A stretch of 32,810 bases of DNA from Roseivirga sp. UBA7431 (GTDB lineage Bacteria; Bacteroidota; Bacteroidia; Cytophagales; Cyclobacteriaceae): the NCBI GenBank assembly GCA_002477595.1, contig DLQN01000068.1:3810-36619 (forward strand), read 5' to 3'. The position numbers and the translations under genes were made by a program. Positions 16,532 to 24,458 of the stretch are shown here, in pieces. The first letter of the stretch is position 1; the number at the start of each line of letters is the position of its first letter. A model generated the notes under the pieces. That model saw only the letters and a program-made list of their open reading frames with translations. It did no database searches and had not been told where the DNA came from.

Positions 16532-18466
16532 GTGCGTAAGGGATTTCTCATTTTTTTAGGTTTTGTTGGTTTTAGTTGCTGGGCTTTGGGCCAAGTAAAT
16601 AACTTGAGTTCATTCAAGAATGCTCAAACGGATTCACTTCTAGCGGCCAGAAGTAAGGCAAGAGAAGATCGAGAAAAGAAGACTGGTAATTACGGAGCAC
16701 ATACCACCCGTTTCACGTTTGAGGAAAACTTCAAGTTCAACAATATCCAGTTTGTAACCCCTGACACCATCCCTGATAACTTGCACAGGTTTAGTGATTT
16801 GGAGCGTAGTGGATATCTAATTCAAAACCTAGGTAATATTGGTACGGCACGGAGGTCATTATTTTTTGAACCCTCAATGACCATTGGTAGAACTTCAGGT
16901 TATCATGTATATGATGACTTTTATACCACACCCGATAAGATCAAGTATTATGATACGAGGTCACCTTATACGGATGTTTTTGCAGCTTTCGGAGGTGGTG
17001 GTAGGGCAGTCACGGATGTTACTTTCGCACTAAATGATAGTGTTCAGTTTAACATTGGCTTTAACTTCAACAGCATTCGATCAGATAAGCAGTTGGCTTT
17101 TTTATCGAGAGGTGATAGACAGGTTAAAAACAACGATTGGAATATTTTTGGATTCCTTCGGCCTAAGAAAATTCCAAAGTACTTGTTACTGTTTAATATG
17201 ACTCAGTTCGACCATGAAGTGTCAGAGCAAGGAGGCATTGTTGACCCTAGTTTAGATGCTTCTAACCCTGAGGGGTCATTTTTCGATTATCAAGATGCCA
17301 ATGTTATTCTTGATGAAGCCTTTAGCAAAGATAAAAGAGGAGGGTTTCACGTATATCAACAATATGACATAGACTCTATATTTCAAGTTTACCATACTTT
17401 TAATTACTTAGAGCAGATAACCCGATTTGATGATGTCTACGATGTCTCATCCATCTCTACTACTTCAGATTCACTTTTGTATTCAGGTATAGGGGGGCAA
17501 ACTTCAGGAACTATTGCCCAACGAACTACTTTTCGTGAGGTGTTAAATGAAGCGGGGCTTAAGGGGCGAACAAAGAGGTTTTCGTACACCCTTTTTTACA
17601 GAAATAGACTTCTGACATATGATGTTGCTCAAATAACTAACAGGGTCAATGAAACAGAGCACTACCTAGGAGGGACACTAAGGCAACAAATCACACCTAA
17701 AATATTCTTGAAAGCCTCAGGCGAGCTTCTTTTTGGAGGCAACTACTTAGCTCAGGGCAAATTTACTAGTGACTTTTTTGACGCAACTTATAGTCGTATA
17801 AATAACAAGCCTTCATTTTTAGTCAACCGTTTCGAAGGAGAACAGCGTCAATGGACTAATTCATTTGATAATCAGGTTTCAGACAACCTTCAAGGTACCC
17901 TTAAATTAAGGGCTGGAAATATTAGTTTCAGGCCCTTTATAAGGTTCAACAGAATTTCAAACTACACGTATTTTGATGAAAATAGGTTAGCCGCTCAAGC
18001 TGCAGATGATGTGGTTTTACTCGCGCCAGGATTTCATCTTGATTGGAGAATTTCTAAGAAATGGTTTTGGAGCAGTTCTGTTTACTATAACAATGTTACG
18101 GGTGGAGCATCTAATACCTTTAGAATACCAGAGACAATGGCATTGACTCAGTTAGCCTATAAGAATGTATTGTTTGATGGGAAAATGATTATACAAACTG
18201 GAATAGATGTACACTTTAGAAGTAGCTACTTTGGTCAAGCTTATGACCCAACTTCTCAGCAGTTCTACTTACAGAATAGTTTTGAACAGGATGGGTTTGC
18301 CAAGGTTGACCTTTTCTTGAATTTCAAGGTACAGACTTTTCTGTTTTTTGTGAAGTCAGCCCATTTTAATCAAGGCTTGACAAGTGACGGTTACTTCATT
18401 TCACCGTTGTTTACCGGCACTCGCCAAACCTTTGATATGGGTGTTAGATGGTCTTTCTACGACTAA
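16532..18466 (+). CDS. Putative beta-barrel porin (Porin_10-like)
   Basis: An exported protein of about 644 residues. The signal peptide is RKGFLIFLGFVGFSCWALGQ. There is then a short charged segment (about 25-45) and a long region rich in aromatic and alternating residues, typical of a large barrel, ending in a C-terminal aromatic strand (FDMGVRWSFYD). Length, N-terminal region and composition match the Bacteroidota putative porin family, whose transported substrate is unknown. The start is uncertain: GTG at 16532 or TTG at 16526 are the only codons ahead of the signal peptide. A perfect TATTTTTG (16521-16528) overlaps that start. It lies just behind lpxK and ends in a 4-base overlap with the DUF3078 gene. 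Confidence 0.75.
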   Translation: MRKGFLIFLGFVGFSCWALGQVNNLSSFKNAQTDSLLAARSKAREDREKKTGNYGAHTTRFTFEENFKFNNIQFVTPDTIPDNLHRFSDLERSGYLIQNLGNIGTARRSLFFEPSMTIGRTSGYHVYDDFYTTPDKIKYYDTRSPYTDVFAAFGGGGRAVTDVTFALNDSVQFNIGFNFNSIRSDKQLAFLSRGDRQVKNNDWNIFGFLRPKKIPKYLLLFNMTQFDHEVSEQGGIVDPSLDASNPEGSFFDYQDANVILDEAFSKDKRGGFHVYQQYDIDSIFQVYHTFNYLEQITRFDDVYDVSSISTTSDSLLYSGIGGQTSGTIAQRTTFREVLNEAGLKGRTKRFSYTLFYRNRLLTYDVAQITNRVNETEHYLGGTLRQQITPKIFLKASGELLFGGNYLAQGKFTSDFFDATYSRINNKPSFLVNRFEGEQRQWTNSFDNQVSDNLQGTLKLRAGNISFRPFIRFNRISNYTYFDENRLAAQAADDVVLLAPGFHLDWRISKKWFWSSSVYYNNVTGGASNTFRIPETMALTQLAYKNVLFDGKMIIQTGIDVHFRSSYFGQAYDPTSQQFYLQNSFEQDGFAKVDLFLNFKVQTFLFFVKSAHFNQGLTSDGYFISPLFTGTRQTFDMGVRWSFYD

Positions 18467-19365
18467 TTAGCAGTGAACAAAGCGAAGTTCGCTCCAAAGT
18501 TCAATACGTGTTTGAATTGTAATTCTCGAGTAGGGTTACCGCCTTCTTGTGCGAACAGAATATCAGCATCGTAAATAAGCTGAGTACCAAAAGTTGCATT
18601 AAACCATTTGTTCACCTTCATGACTAATAAAGTTTCCCAGTTTACATCTATTGTACCAAACGTCTCTGCGTAAGGAGTAAAGAAGTTAGCAGTAGATGTG
18701 AATGTAATATTCTCCATTAATGGAACGCTCAATGTAGCGAGTAAGTTAGTACCAAATTCAGCTCTAAATTTCTCTCCTGGATCAACACCGTATGCTCCGG
18801 CAGCAGATAGTTCATCGTCAGAAACGAACGTGAATTTACCAGCAGCTGGTGCAAAAGAGATGCTTAAGTTTTTACCAATTTTATGATCAATCCCTAAGTT
18901 GAGTGACAAATAACCAGGGGCCATAAAGCTTGAAATTTTCGTGGCAATTTCTTCTCCTACATTGATTGGATCATTGGCAAAAGTATTACCCTCTAAAAGT
19001 TGAGTTCTCAATATCCCGGTTAAACTCCAAGCAAAGTTTGATTTGATTTCTTTACTGTATTGAGATAGCATAATGATATTATCATCCGTCTTTCTGAAGT
19101 CTTGCTCTCCCACTTTAGCACCGCCAAGGGCAAAGTCTACTTGGTTCTTCCAAGTACCCTTTCCTTTGATCCTAGTCAAAGAAGTATTAAATACTGTTCC
19201 TATTGCCAGAGAATTCTCTCCACCACCGGCCCAGTTGGATAGGCCAACATTGGCAAAGTTTACTCCCCAAGAGCCTTTTTTTACGATTGTTACAGAATCG
19301 ATGGTTTGAGCCTGTGCTGTTGCAGTAGCAATTAGAAATGCCACTAGCAGAATATGTTTTTTCAT
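18463..19365 (-). CDS. DUF3078 outer-membrane protein
   Basis: A 300-residue exported protein with a signal peptide (residues 1-19, ATATAQAQ). The mature N-terminus carries the DUF3078 hallmark VNFANVGLSNWAGGGENSLAIGT. Repeated amphipathic strands and a C-terminal strand (LNFGANFALFTAN) suggest a barrel in the outer membrane. No function is known for the family. It has a good promoter at 19394-19424 and is transcribed alone. Confidence 0.85.
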   Translation of the reverse strand: MKKHILLVAFLIATATAQAQTIDSVTIVKKGSWGVNFANVGLSNWAGGGENSLAIGTVFNTSLTRIKGKGTWKNQVDFALGGAKVGEQDFRKTDDNIIMLSQYSKEIKSNFAWSLTGILRTQLLEGNTFANDPINVGEEIATKISSFMAPGYLSLNLGIDHKIGKNLSISFAPAAGKFTFVSDDELSAAGAYGVDPGEKFRAEFGTNLLATLSVPLMENITFTSTANFFTPYAETFGTIDVNWETLLVMKVNKWFNATFGTQLIYDADILFAQEGGNPTRELQFKHVLNFGANFALFTAN

Positions 19366-19393
19366 GTTTGTATTTGACTTGTCAATTACATTG

Positions 19394-19424
19394 CAAAAAT
19401 GCTTTTTATCTTAACATTATCAAA
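19394..19424 (-). promoter_or_regulatory. -33/-7 promoter of the DUF3078 gene
   Basis: On the minus strand TTTG (19421-19424), 19 bases, then CATTTTTG (19394-19401): the -33 box and spacer are perfect and the -7 box has one mismatch to TAnnTTTG. The predicted leader is about 25 bases. Spacing is identical to that of the menB promoter. Confidence 0.55.
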
Positions 19425-19482
19425 AAACAATGCATTGATAGGATGTAATTGTTTAAAATTTCTTCAATTCAAAGACTAGGTT

Positions 19483-19490
19483 TACTTTTG
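19483..19490 (+). promoter_or_regulatory. -7 box of miaE
   Basis: TACTTTTG matches TAnnTTTG. It ends four bases before the ATG at 19495 and 28 before the ATG at 19519, and so favours the second as the real start. No clear TTTG lies at the -33 distance. Confidence 0.4.
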
Positions 19491-19518
19491 CAGTATGGAT
19501 ACTGAACTCAAGAATCAC

Positions 19519-20100
19519 ATGCTCGGCTTACAACTACCTACAGATCCTCGTTGGGTTGATGTAGCCCAAATGAATATTGAAGATATTCTAGTTGATCATG
19601 CGTATTGCGAACAAAAGGCAGCATCCTCGGGTATCTCCTTGATTGTGCAATACTCTGAAAAAGAGCATCTCGTTGATGTGATGACAGAAGTGGTTGCAGA
19701 AGAATGGAGTCATTTCGAAAGAGTGCTTGAACATTTGAAGAAAAGAGGTTTTGTACTCGGTAAAAAGCGTAAAGATGAATACGTGGTTGGTCTACAAACC
19801 ATTCTGAGAACGGGAGGGAGTAGAGAATCGCAGCTTGTAGAGAAATTACTTCTCAACGCCTTAATTGAGGCTAGAAGTTGCGAACGCTTCAAAATCCTGC
19901 ATGAGCAAATACAAGATGAAGAACTTAAAAAGTTCTATTATGAGCTGATGGTATCCGAAGCCAGCCACTATAAAAATTTCATCAGTCTGGCGAAAGAGTA
20001 TATGCCTGAGGCCTACGTGAGAGATCGCTGGAAAGAGTTTTTAGTCGAAGAAGCCAAGATTCTACAATCCCTTGAAGTACGAGGGGATAGGATGCACTAA
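19519..20100 (+). CDS. miaE: tRNA-(ms2io6A)-hydroxylase MiaE
   Basis: Non-haem diiron monooxygenase that hydroxylates the isopentenyl side chain of ms2i6A37 in tRNAs reading UNN codons. The family opening MLGLQLPTDPRWVDVAQMNI is followed by DHAYCEQKAASSGISLIV, the first ligand pair EEWSH (ExxH) and the second ligand region EARSCERF with SEASHYKNF (ExxH), the ferritin-like four-helix pattern. The frame is open from an ATG at 19495, which adds eight residues. I prefer 19519 because the conserved family start is MLGL and a -7 box lies almost on top of 19495. MiaA and MiaB, needed to make the substrate, are not in the window. Confidence 0.9.
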   Translation: MLGLQLPTDPRWVDVAQMNIEDILVDHAYCEQKAASSGISLIVQYSEKEHLVDVMTEVVAEEWSHFERVLEHLKKRGFVLGKKRKDEYVVGLQTILRTGGSRESQLVEKLLLNALIEARSCERFKILHEQIQDEELKKFYYELMVSEASHYKNFISLAKEYMPEAYVRDRWKEFLVEEAKILQSLEVRGDRMH

Positions 20101-20102
20101 GC

Positions 20103-21374
20103 CTATTCTGTTTTCCGCTTCTTTTTCTTAGCAGCAGGGAATAGAATGTTGTTGAGTATTAGGCGGTACCCCGGAGAGTTAGGATAGAGGTTCAAATCTG
20201 TAGGTTCTTCGCCTACCTGGTGTCTGTAATCTTCTGGGTCGTGCCCACCATAAAAAGTCCAGAATCCTTTTCCAAAGACACCATGTATGTACTTGGCTTC
20301 GTCAGCAGCAAGCGTTTCGCCCATAATCACAACATCTGGTTTTACTACAAACTTCTTAAACGATGTTGTTTGGCCATAAAACCCTTTGACTAGGTTGATG
20401 TGATTCTGAGTCAACATGGTTGGAATAGGGTCCCATTTGGCGGAAAACTGAAAGAGTTTAAAATAGTCATTGCCTTCATTTAAGGACCTTTGTCTTCTCG
20501 CATCGGTGTTGTCTATGTTTGAGAATTCATACTCTAGGGGGTCTTTTTTAATCTTGAAATTTTCGAAAGCGAAGGTTTGGGAGAAGTCGAATTGTGATTC
20601 GGCATAAGGGTCGGCAGGGTCACCATCATACATGGCCTCTATAAAGTCAGCACCGGCTGCTGCTAAGGCAATATCAAAGCTATCGGTAGCAGAACACATG
20701 GCAAAGAGAAAGCCACCGCCAGCAACGAACGTTTGAATTTTCTGTGCAATTGCCAATTTCAACTGTGATACTTTTTTAAAGCCATGTTTCTTTGCCATCG
20801 CTTCATAATCTTTTTGTTGTTGTATGTACCAGCTATAATTTTTAAAGGAGGAATAAAATTTACCATACTGGCCGGTGAAGTCTTCATGATGAAGGTGAAG
20901 CCAATCGTACGTGGTTAACTCATCAGCCATCAACTCATCATCATAAACTACCTCATAAGGTATTTCAGAATAGGCCAAGGCAAGTGTAACAGCATCATCC
21001 CAAGGCATTTTACTCTTTGGAGAGTATACTGCAATCTTTGGTGCTTTTTCCAACCTCATCATGTCCATATTGGAAGATGGAGAAGAAAGCTGCCTTTCAT
21101 ATCTCAGTGCATCAGCATCGGAGATTATTTCGTAAGACACTCCACGAATAATCAACTCATTTTGGATACCTGTTCTGGCAGGAAGTAAAAAACTTCCACC
21201 TCTAAAATTTAACATCCAGTCAATTGGTTCGTCTTGACTTAGAACCCAGTAGGCTACACCATATGCTTTCATATGGTTCGACTGAGACTCATCCATCGGT
21301 ACCAGAATTTTATTTGCGTATCCAAAGGTTGAAATCGTACTAAAAAGGGCTAGGAGGAGAATTCTCTTTATCAT
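20103..21374 (-). CDS. Exported protein of the Bacteroidota 'asparagine synthetase B' family; probable amidotransferase-like fold
   Basis: A 423-residue exported protein with a signal peptide (residues 1-20, FGYANK). Close relatives are commonly named asparagine synthetase B, but nothing here supports that: there is no N-terminal catalytic Cys2 of Ntn amidotransferases and no SGGxDS pyrophosphatase loop. Instead residues about 110-235 resemble a class I glutamine-amidotransferase/flavodoxin-like domain: KIAVYSPKS, YDWLHLHHEDFTGQYGKFY, and GGGFLFAMCSATDSFD with the protein's only cysteine, Cys227, in a nucleophile-elbow-like turn. A late TFYGGHDPED (His378) could supply a partner histidine. 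The conserved start of the mature protein, KILVPMDESQSNHMKAYGVAYW, is the family signature. Function unknown; a periplasmic hydrolase or a binding protein are both possible. It is transcribed alone. Confidence 0.65.
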   Translation of the reverse strand: MIKRILLLALFSTISTFGYANKILVPMDESQSNHMKAYGVAYWVLSQDEPIDWMLNFRGGSFLLPARTGIQNELIIRGVSYEIISDADALRYERQLSSPSSNMDMMRLEKAPKIAVYSPKSKMPWDDAVTLALAYSEIPYEVVYDDELMADELTTYDWLHLHHEDFTGQYGKFYSSFKNYSWYIQQQKDYEAMAKKHGFKKVSQLKLAIAQKIQTFVAGGGFLFAMCSATDSFDIALAAAGADFIEAMYDGDPADPYAESQFDFSQTFAFENFKIKKDPLEYEFSNIDNTDARRQRSLNEGNDYFKLFQFSAKWDPIPTMLTQNHINLVKGFYGQTTSFKKFVVKPDVVIMGETLAADEAKYIHGVFGKGFWTFYGGHDPEDYRHQVGEEPTDLNLYPNSPGYRLILNNILFPAAKKKKRKTE

Positions 21375-21384
21375 GAACAGTATT

Positions 21385-21413
21385 TTGAACCGTTTAAGTG
21401 TTCAATCGTTTAA
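21385..21413. promoter_or_regulatory. Inverted repeat TTGAAC-N9-GTTCAA with overlapping CGTTTAA direct repeats
   Basis: TTGAAC (21385-21390) and GTTCAA (21400-21405) are a perfect dyad. CGTTTAA occurs at 21391-21397 and again at 21407-21413, 16 bases apart. The site lies 11 bases upstream of the gene starting at 21374, in the divergent gap with the permease. This is a candidate regulator site only. Confidence 0.3.
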
Positions 21414-21451
21414 TTTACGTATTAGTTATCAAAATCTGACCAGCGGTCGGC

Positions 21452-21459
21452 TACATTTG
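21452..21459 (+). promoter_or_regulatory. -7 box of the permease gene
   Basis: TACATTTG matches TAnnTTTG and ends 26 bases before the ATG at 21486. No convincing -33 box is visible. Confidence 0.35.
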
Positions 21460-21485
21460 TAACGAGCAAAAACTCATAATGACCA

Positions 21486-22718
21486 ATGAATTTAGGACAA
21501 AATATTAGCGAAGGTTTTAATTCAATCAAGGCGAACGTTTTAAGAACCGTACTAACAGGGCTTGTCATAGCAATTGGTATTACTTCTTTAGTGGGTATGC
21601 TTACGGCTGTTGATGGTATCAAGAGTGAAATTGATGCGAGTTTATCTAATCTTGGAGCAAATAGTTTCGATGTTAATTCAAAATTTGCCAGGGGCAATAG
21701 AAATGGCCGTAAGTCTAAATCTTTTGAACCGATCAAGTTTGATGACGCAATGCGTTTCAAGAAAGACTTTGATTATCCATCCACGACTACAGTTTTTACT
21801 AGAGCAAGTGGAAGTGCAGAAGTGAAGTATGAAGAGAAAAAGACAAACCCCAATATTACAATCACTGGAGGAGACGAAAATTACTTTGGAATCAAAGGAG
21901 TGGAAATTGAAAAGGGACGAAATTTTTCATCCTTAGAAGTTCAATACGGAAATTATGTTTGTATTCTAGGTACTGAAGTAGTTAAAAAACTCTTTACAGA
22001 GAATGAAGATCCCATCGCTAAGACGATCAAATTCTACGGGAATAATTACCGAGTAATCGGTGTCCTTGAAGAGAAAGGTGGTTTCGGAGGAGAAACTGAA
22101 GAAGATAGAAATATTATTATCCCATTGCTGAATGCAAAAAGATTGGATAAAAGTGGAAGGATGCGCTATAGTATTACCACCATGATTGCTAACCCGGAAA
22201 ACATTGATTACGCTATGGGCGAGGCAACGGGCTTTATGCGTAAGGTAAGAGGTGATAAATTAGGAGTGGAAGATTCTTTCGAACTAGAACGTAGTGACTC
22301 AGTAACTGAGGCACTAGATGACATCACCAATGGTATGCGTTGGGCGGGTTTCAGTATAGGTGCTGTTACCCTCTTAGGAGCGGCCATAGGCTTAATGAAC
22401 ATTATGATGGTTAGTGTCACAGAAAGAACCAGAGAAATTGGCGTGAGAAAGGCCCTTGGCGCTACGCCTCAACGAATTCTTCAGCAGTTCCTGATTGAGG
22501 CCATTGTAATATGTCAAATGGGAGGTATTGTTGGTGCAATACTCGGTATTGTGGTAGGTAATGTAATCGCAAACTTTTTAGGAGGTGCGTTTGTAATTCC
22601 GTGGCTATGGATCACAGTGGGATTGTCAGTGTGTGTAGTTGTTGGGGTTGTATCAGGATATATACCGGCTAAAAGAGCAGCTAAACTCGACCCTATTGAT
22701 GCATTAAGATTTGAATAA
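21486..22718 (+). CDS. ABC transporter permease, MacB/FtsX type
   Basis: A 410-residue inner-membrane protein. TM1 (about residues 22-42) is followed by a periplasmic MacB_PCD-type domain (about 50-280) and an FtsX core with three further membrane segments (about 288-312, 336-363 and 371-395). The coupling motif between TM2 and TM3, TERTREIGVRKALGATPQ, is the interface for the ATPase, and the protein ends in the classic PAKRAAKLDPIDALRFE. This is the MacB/LolC mechanotransmission class. No ATP-binding subunit or membrane-fusion protein lies next to it, so its ATPase must be encoded elsewhere. The substrate is unknown. It is transcribed alone, with a strong terminator directly behind it. Confidence 0.92.
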   Translation: MNLGQNISEGFNSIKANVLRTVLTGLVIAIGITSLVGMLTAVDGIKSEIDASLSNLGANSFDVNSKFARGNRNGRKSKSFEPIKFDDAMRFKKDFDYPSTTTVFTRASGSAEVKYEEKKTNPNITITGGDENYFGIKGVEIEKGRNFSSLEVQYGNYVCILGTEVVKKLFTENEDPIAKTIKFYGNNYRVIGVLEEKGGFGGETEEDRNIIIPLLNAKRLDKSGRMRYSITTMIANPENIDYAMGEATGFMRKVRGDKLGVEDSFELERSDSVTEALDDITNGMRWAGFSIGAVTLLGAAIGLMNIMMVSVTERTREIGVRKALGATPQRILQQFLIEAIVICQMGGIVGAILGIVVGNVIANFLGGAFVIPWLWITVGLSVCVVVGVVSGYIPAKRAAKLDPIDALRFE

Positions 22719-22737
22719 GCGGTCCGTGCCGCTGACG

Positions 22738-22765
22738 AAAAAGCCCCGTTAATCGGGGCTTTTTT
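22738..22765 (+). terminator. Rho-independent terminator of the permease gene
   Basis: AGCCCCG (22742-22748) pairs with CGGGGCT (22754-22760) around TTAAT. An A-run on the left and a T-run on the right extend the stem and supply the U-tract. It lies 20 bases past the stop at 22718. Confidence 0.9.
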
Positions 22766-22795
22766 ATAACTTAAGGTTTACTAATTTCAGAATCA

Positions 22796-23173
22796 ATGAA
22801 CCTTCTCGACCCAGTTCACAAGAAAATAATCGGTTTTTCTTTTATCGTATTTAGTGCCTTATGGCTCCTGCCCATGGTCTTTTTTGATCAGATTTTTGAG
22901 TTTATTCAAGAAAGAGCACTAGAAGAATCACAAGGAGATGAGACTGTTTATTTTGTATTTGAGCTTATTAGTTCAATCTTTTGGGGCATAACCATCTTGT
23001 TCTTTATACCACGGCTTATTTTAGGGATTGCCTTAGTGACTGGACAGAAATGGGCCAATATACCGTCTCTTGTTTATGGAATAATTAGCCTCCTGAATTT
23101 CCCCGTAGGAACCATACTGGGCGTTTATTGTATAATGGTATTTACTGCTAAAAAAGAAGACGAGGATTACTGA
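22796..23173 (+). CDS. Small hypothetical membrane protein
   Basis: A 125-residue protein I do not recognise. Three hydrophobic segments are apparent, at about residues 11-32 (IIGFSFIVFSALWLLPMVFF), 49-80 (VYFVFELISSIFWGITILFF and on) and 90-116 (SLVYGIISLLNFPVGTILGVYC), with an acidic loop of EESQGDE between the first two. The tail is charged (KKEDEDY). The layout resembles small DUF4064-like or DoxX-like membrane proteins, but no motif decides this. It begins 30 bases after a strong terminator and so needs its own promoter. Its last 7 bases overlap the end of rsmG. Confidence 0.65.
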   Translation: MNLLDPVHKKIIGFSFIVFSALWLLPMVFFDQIFEFIQERALEESQGDETVYFVFELISSIFWGITILFFIPRLILGIALVTGQKWANIPSLVYGIISLLNFPVGTILGVYCIMVFTAKKEDEDY

Positions 23174-23793
23174 GCCGGAATGTAGATTACCTTTTTGGTT
23201 TCAAAGAATTCTTCTTTAAAATGGTCACTCAACTTGTGCGTGGCTATTTTTTTTAGCCTAGACTCTTGTACTTCTTCTAGTAGATCTCCTCCTTTTAGAC
23301 AAAGCAAGCCATTTTTTAACTTATGCTTTGATCTGGGTTTGAAGTTTTTTCTTACCCATGGATAAAACTTTACCAGGCGCGTAACAGCCCTGCTAATTAC
23401 AAAGTCGTATTCGTCTTTGATCTCTTCAGCTCTAGCATGTTCACCTATAACGTTGGTTAACCCTAAGCTTTCGCTGACAGCATTTACCACCTTGATTTTC
23501 TTTCCGACAGAATCAACTAAATGAAAGTCACTTTCAGGAAAAAGGATGGCTAAAGGAATGCCTGGAAAACCACCGCCCGTTCCCACATCAAGAATCGAAG
23601 TGCCTTTTTTAAAGTTAATCACCTTAGCAATTCCCAACGAGTGGAGAACATGGCGTTCGTAGATGTTTTCGATATCCTTTCTGGACACCACATTGATTTT
23701 TTCGTTCCAGTTTGCATAGAGAGCTTGCAATTGGGCAAACTGCTCTTTCTGGGGTTCTGTTAATTCAGGAAAGTATTTAAGGATAAGATCCAT
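23167..23793 (-). CDS. rsmG: 16S rRNA (guanine527-N7)-methyltransferase RsmG
   Basis: SAM-dependent methyltransferase (GidB) that methylates G527 in the 530 loop of 16S rRNA; loss gives low-level streptomycin resistance in other bacteria. The 208 residues contain the family opening (LTEPQKEQFAQLQALYANWNEKINVVSRKD), then the SAM motif SILDVGTGGGFPGIPLAI, HLVDSVGKKIKVV, and the RsmG-specific ISRAVTRLVKFYPW. It is the last gene after the glycosyltransferase and ECF sigma genes, separated from the latter by 56 bases that hold an inverted repeat. Confidence 0.95.
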   Translation of the reverse strand: MDLILKYFPELTEPQKEQFAQLQALYANWNEKINVVSRKDIENIYERHVLHSLGIAKVINFKKGTSILDVGTGGGFPGIPLAILFPESDFHLVDSVGKKIKVVNAVSESLGLTNVIGEHARAEEIKDEYDFVISRAVTRLVKFYPWVRKNFKPRSKHKLKNGLLCLKGGDLLEEVQESRLKKIATHKLSDHFKEEFFETKKVIYIPAQ

Positions 23794-23799
23794 GGGTTG

Positions 23800-23836
23800 A
23801 GTAAGTCAATAGTAAGTAAGCCGAAGATGACTTACT
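23800..23836 (-). other. Inverted repeat in the sigma factor-rsmG gap
   Basis: AGTAAGTCA (23800-23808) and TGACTTACT (23828-23836) are a perfect 9-base inverted repeat. A third AGTAAGT lies between them at 23811-23817. On the minus-strand transcript the hairpin would end seven bases before the rsmG ATG and has no U-run. It is therefore more likely a leader structure, RNA processing site or operator than a terminator. Confidence 0.45.
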
Positions 23837-23849
23837 GAGGTATTATTGG

Positions 23850-24458
23850 TTAAATATGGTCTTTCTTGCTTTTGACTAGGTCATACATCAATTCACGGGC
23901 TCTATGTAGCTGTGCCTTTACTGTACCAAGAGGAGCACCTAGTTCTTTAGCGATCTCATCATAGCTTAATTCATCGAAATAGCGAAGCTTTACTAGTCTC
24001 TGATATTTTGCTGGAAGCTTGGTTACAAACATCCTTACAAGCTCAATCTTCTGACTCTTAATCGCTTCCTCCTGAGGGTTTAGATTCTTGTCTGCAACGT
24101 CAATTGTTACAGAATCGCCATTGTCATCCTTGAAAGACGTGTCAAGGCTCATGGTATCAAGCCTCTTCTTTCTAATAAAGTCAATGGTATTGTTCGTTGC
24201 GATTCTAAATAACCAAGTACTGAAAGTAAAGTCTTTTTTGAATTTATGTAGATTTTTGAATGCCTTGGCAAATGCTTCGATTGTCAAATCTTCGGCATCA
24301 TCGACATTCCTGATCATTTTCAAAATCATGTGATACACAGGCTTTTTATAGCGCTGCATTAAGTCAGCATAGGCTTGCTGGTCTTGACCAGTAACCGCTG
24401 AGTCTATCAGACGAAAGTCTTGAAGTGCTTTTTCAGAAAACTGTTTACCTACTTCCAT
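23850..24458 (-). CDS. ECF-type RNA polymerase sigma factor
   Basis: A 202-residue sigma-70 family protein of the ECF group. Region 2 spans about residues 28-95, with the -10 recognition part NVDDAEDLTIEAFAKAF and FSTWLFRIATNNTIDFIRKKR. Region 4 spans about 148-195 (LPAKYQRLVKLRYFDELSYD ... GTVKAQLHRAREL), a complete helix-turn-helix for -35 binding. No anti-sigma gene flanks it: the upstream neighbour is a glycosyltransferase overlapping by 10 bases and the downstream gene is rsmG. The regulon cannot be predicted; in Bacteroidota such sigma factors often act without an adjacent anti-sigma. Confidence 0.93.
   Translation of the reverse strand: MEVGKQFSEKALQDFRLIDSAVTGQDQQAYADLMQRYKKPVYHMILKMIRNVDDAEDLTIEAFAKAFKNLHKFKKDFTFSTWLFRIATNNTIDFIRKKRLDTMSLDTSFKDDNGDSVTIDVADKNLNPQEEAIKSQKIELVRMFVTKLPAKYQRLVKLRYFDELSYDEIAKELGAPLGTVKAQLHRARELMYDLVKSKKDHI

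Noticed and set aside
20103..21374. Asparagine synthetase B, as relatives are named
   Set aside because: Signal peptide present, no N-terminal catalytic cysteine and no SGGxDS ATP loop; the name appears inherited.
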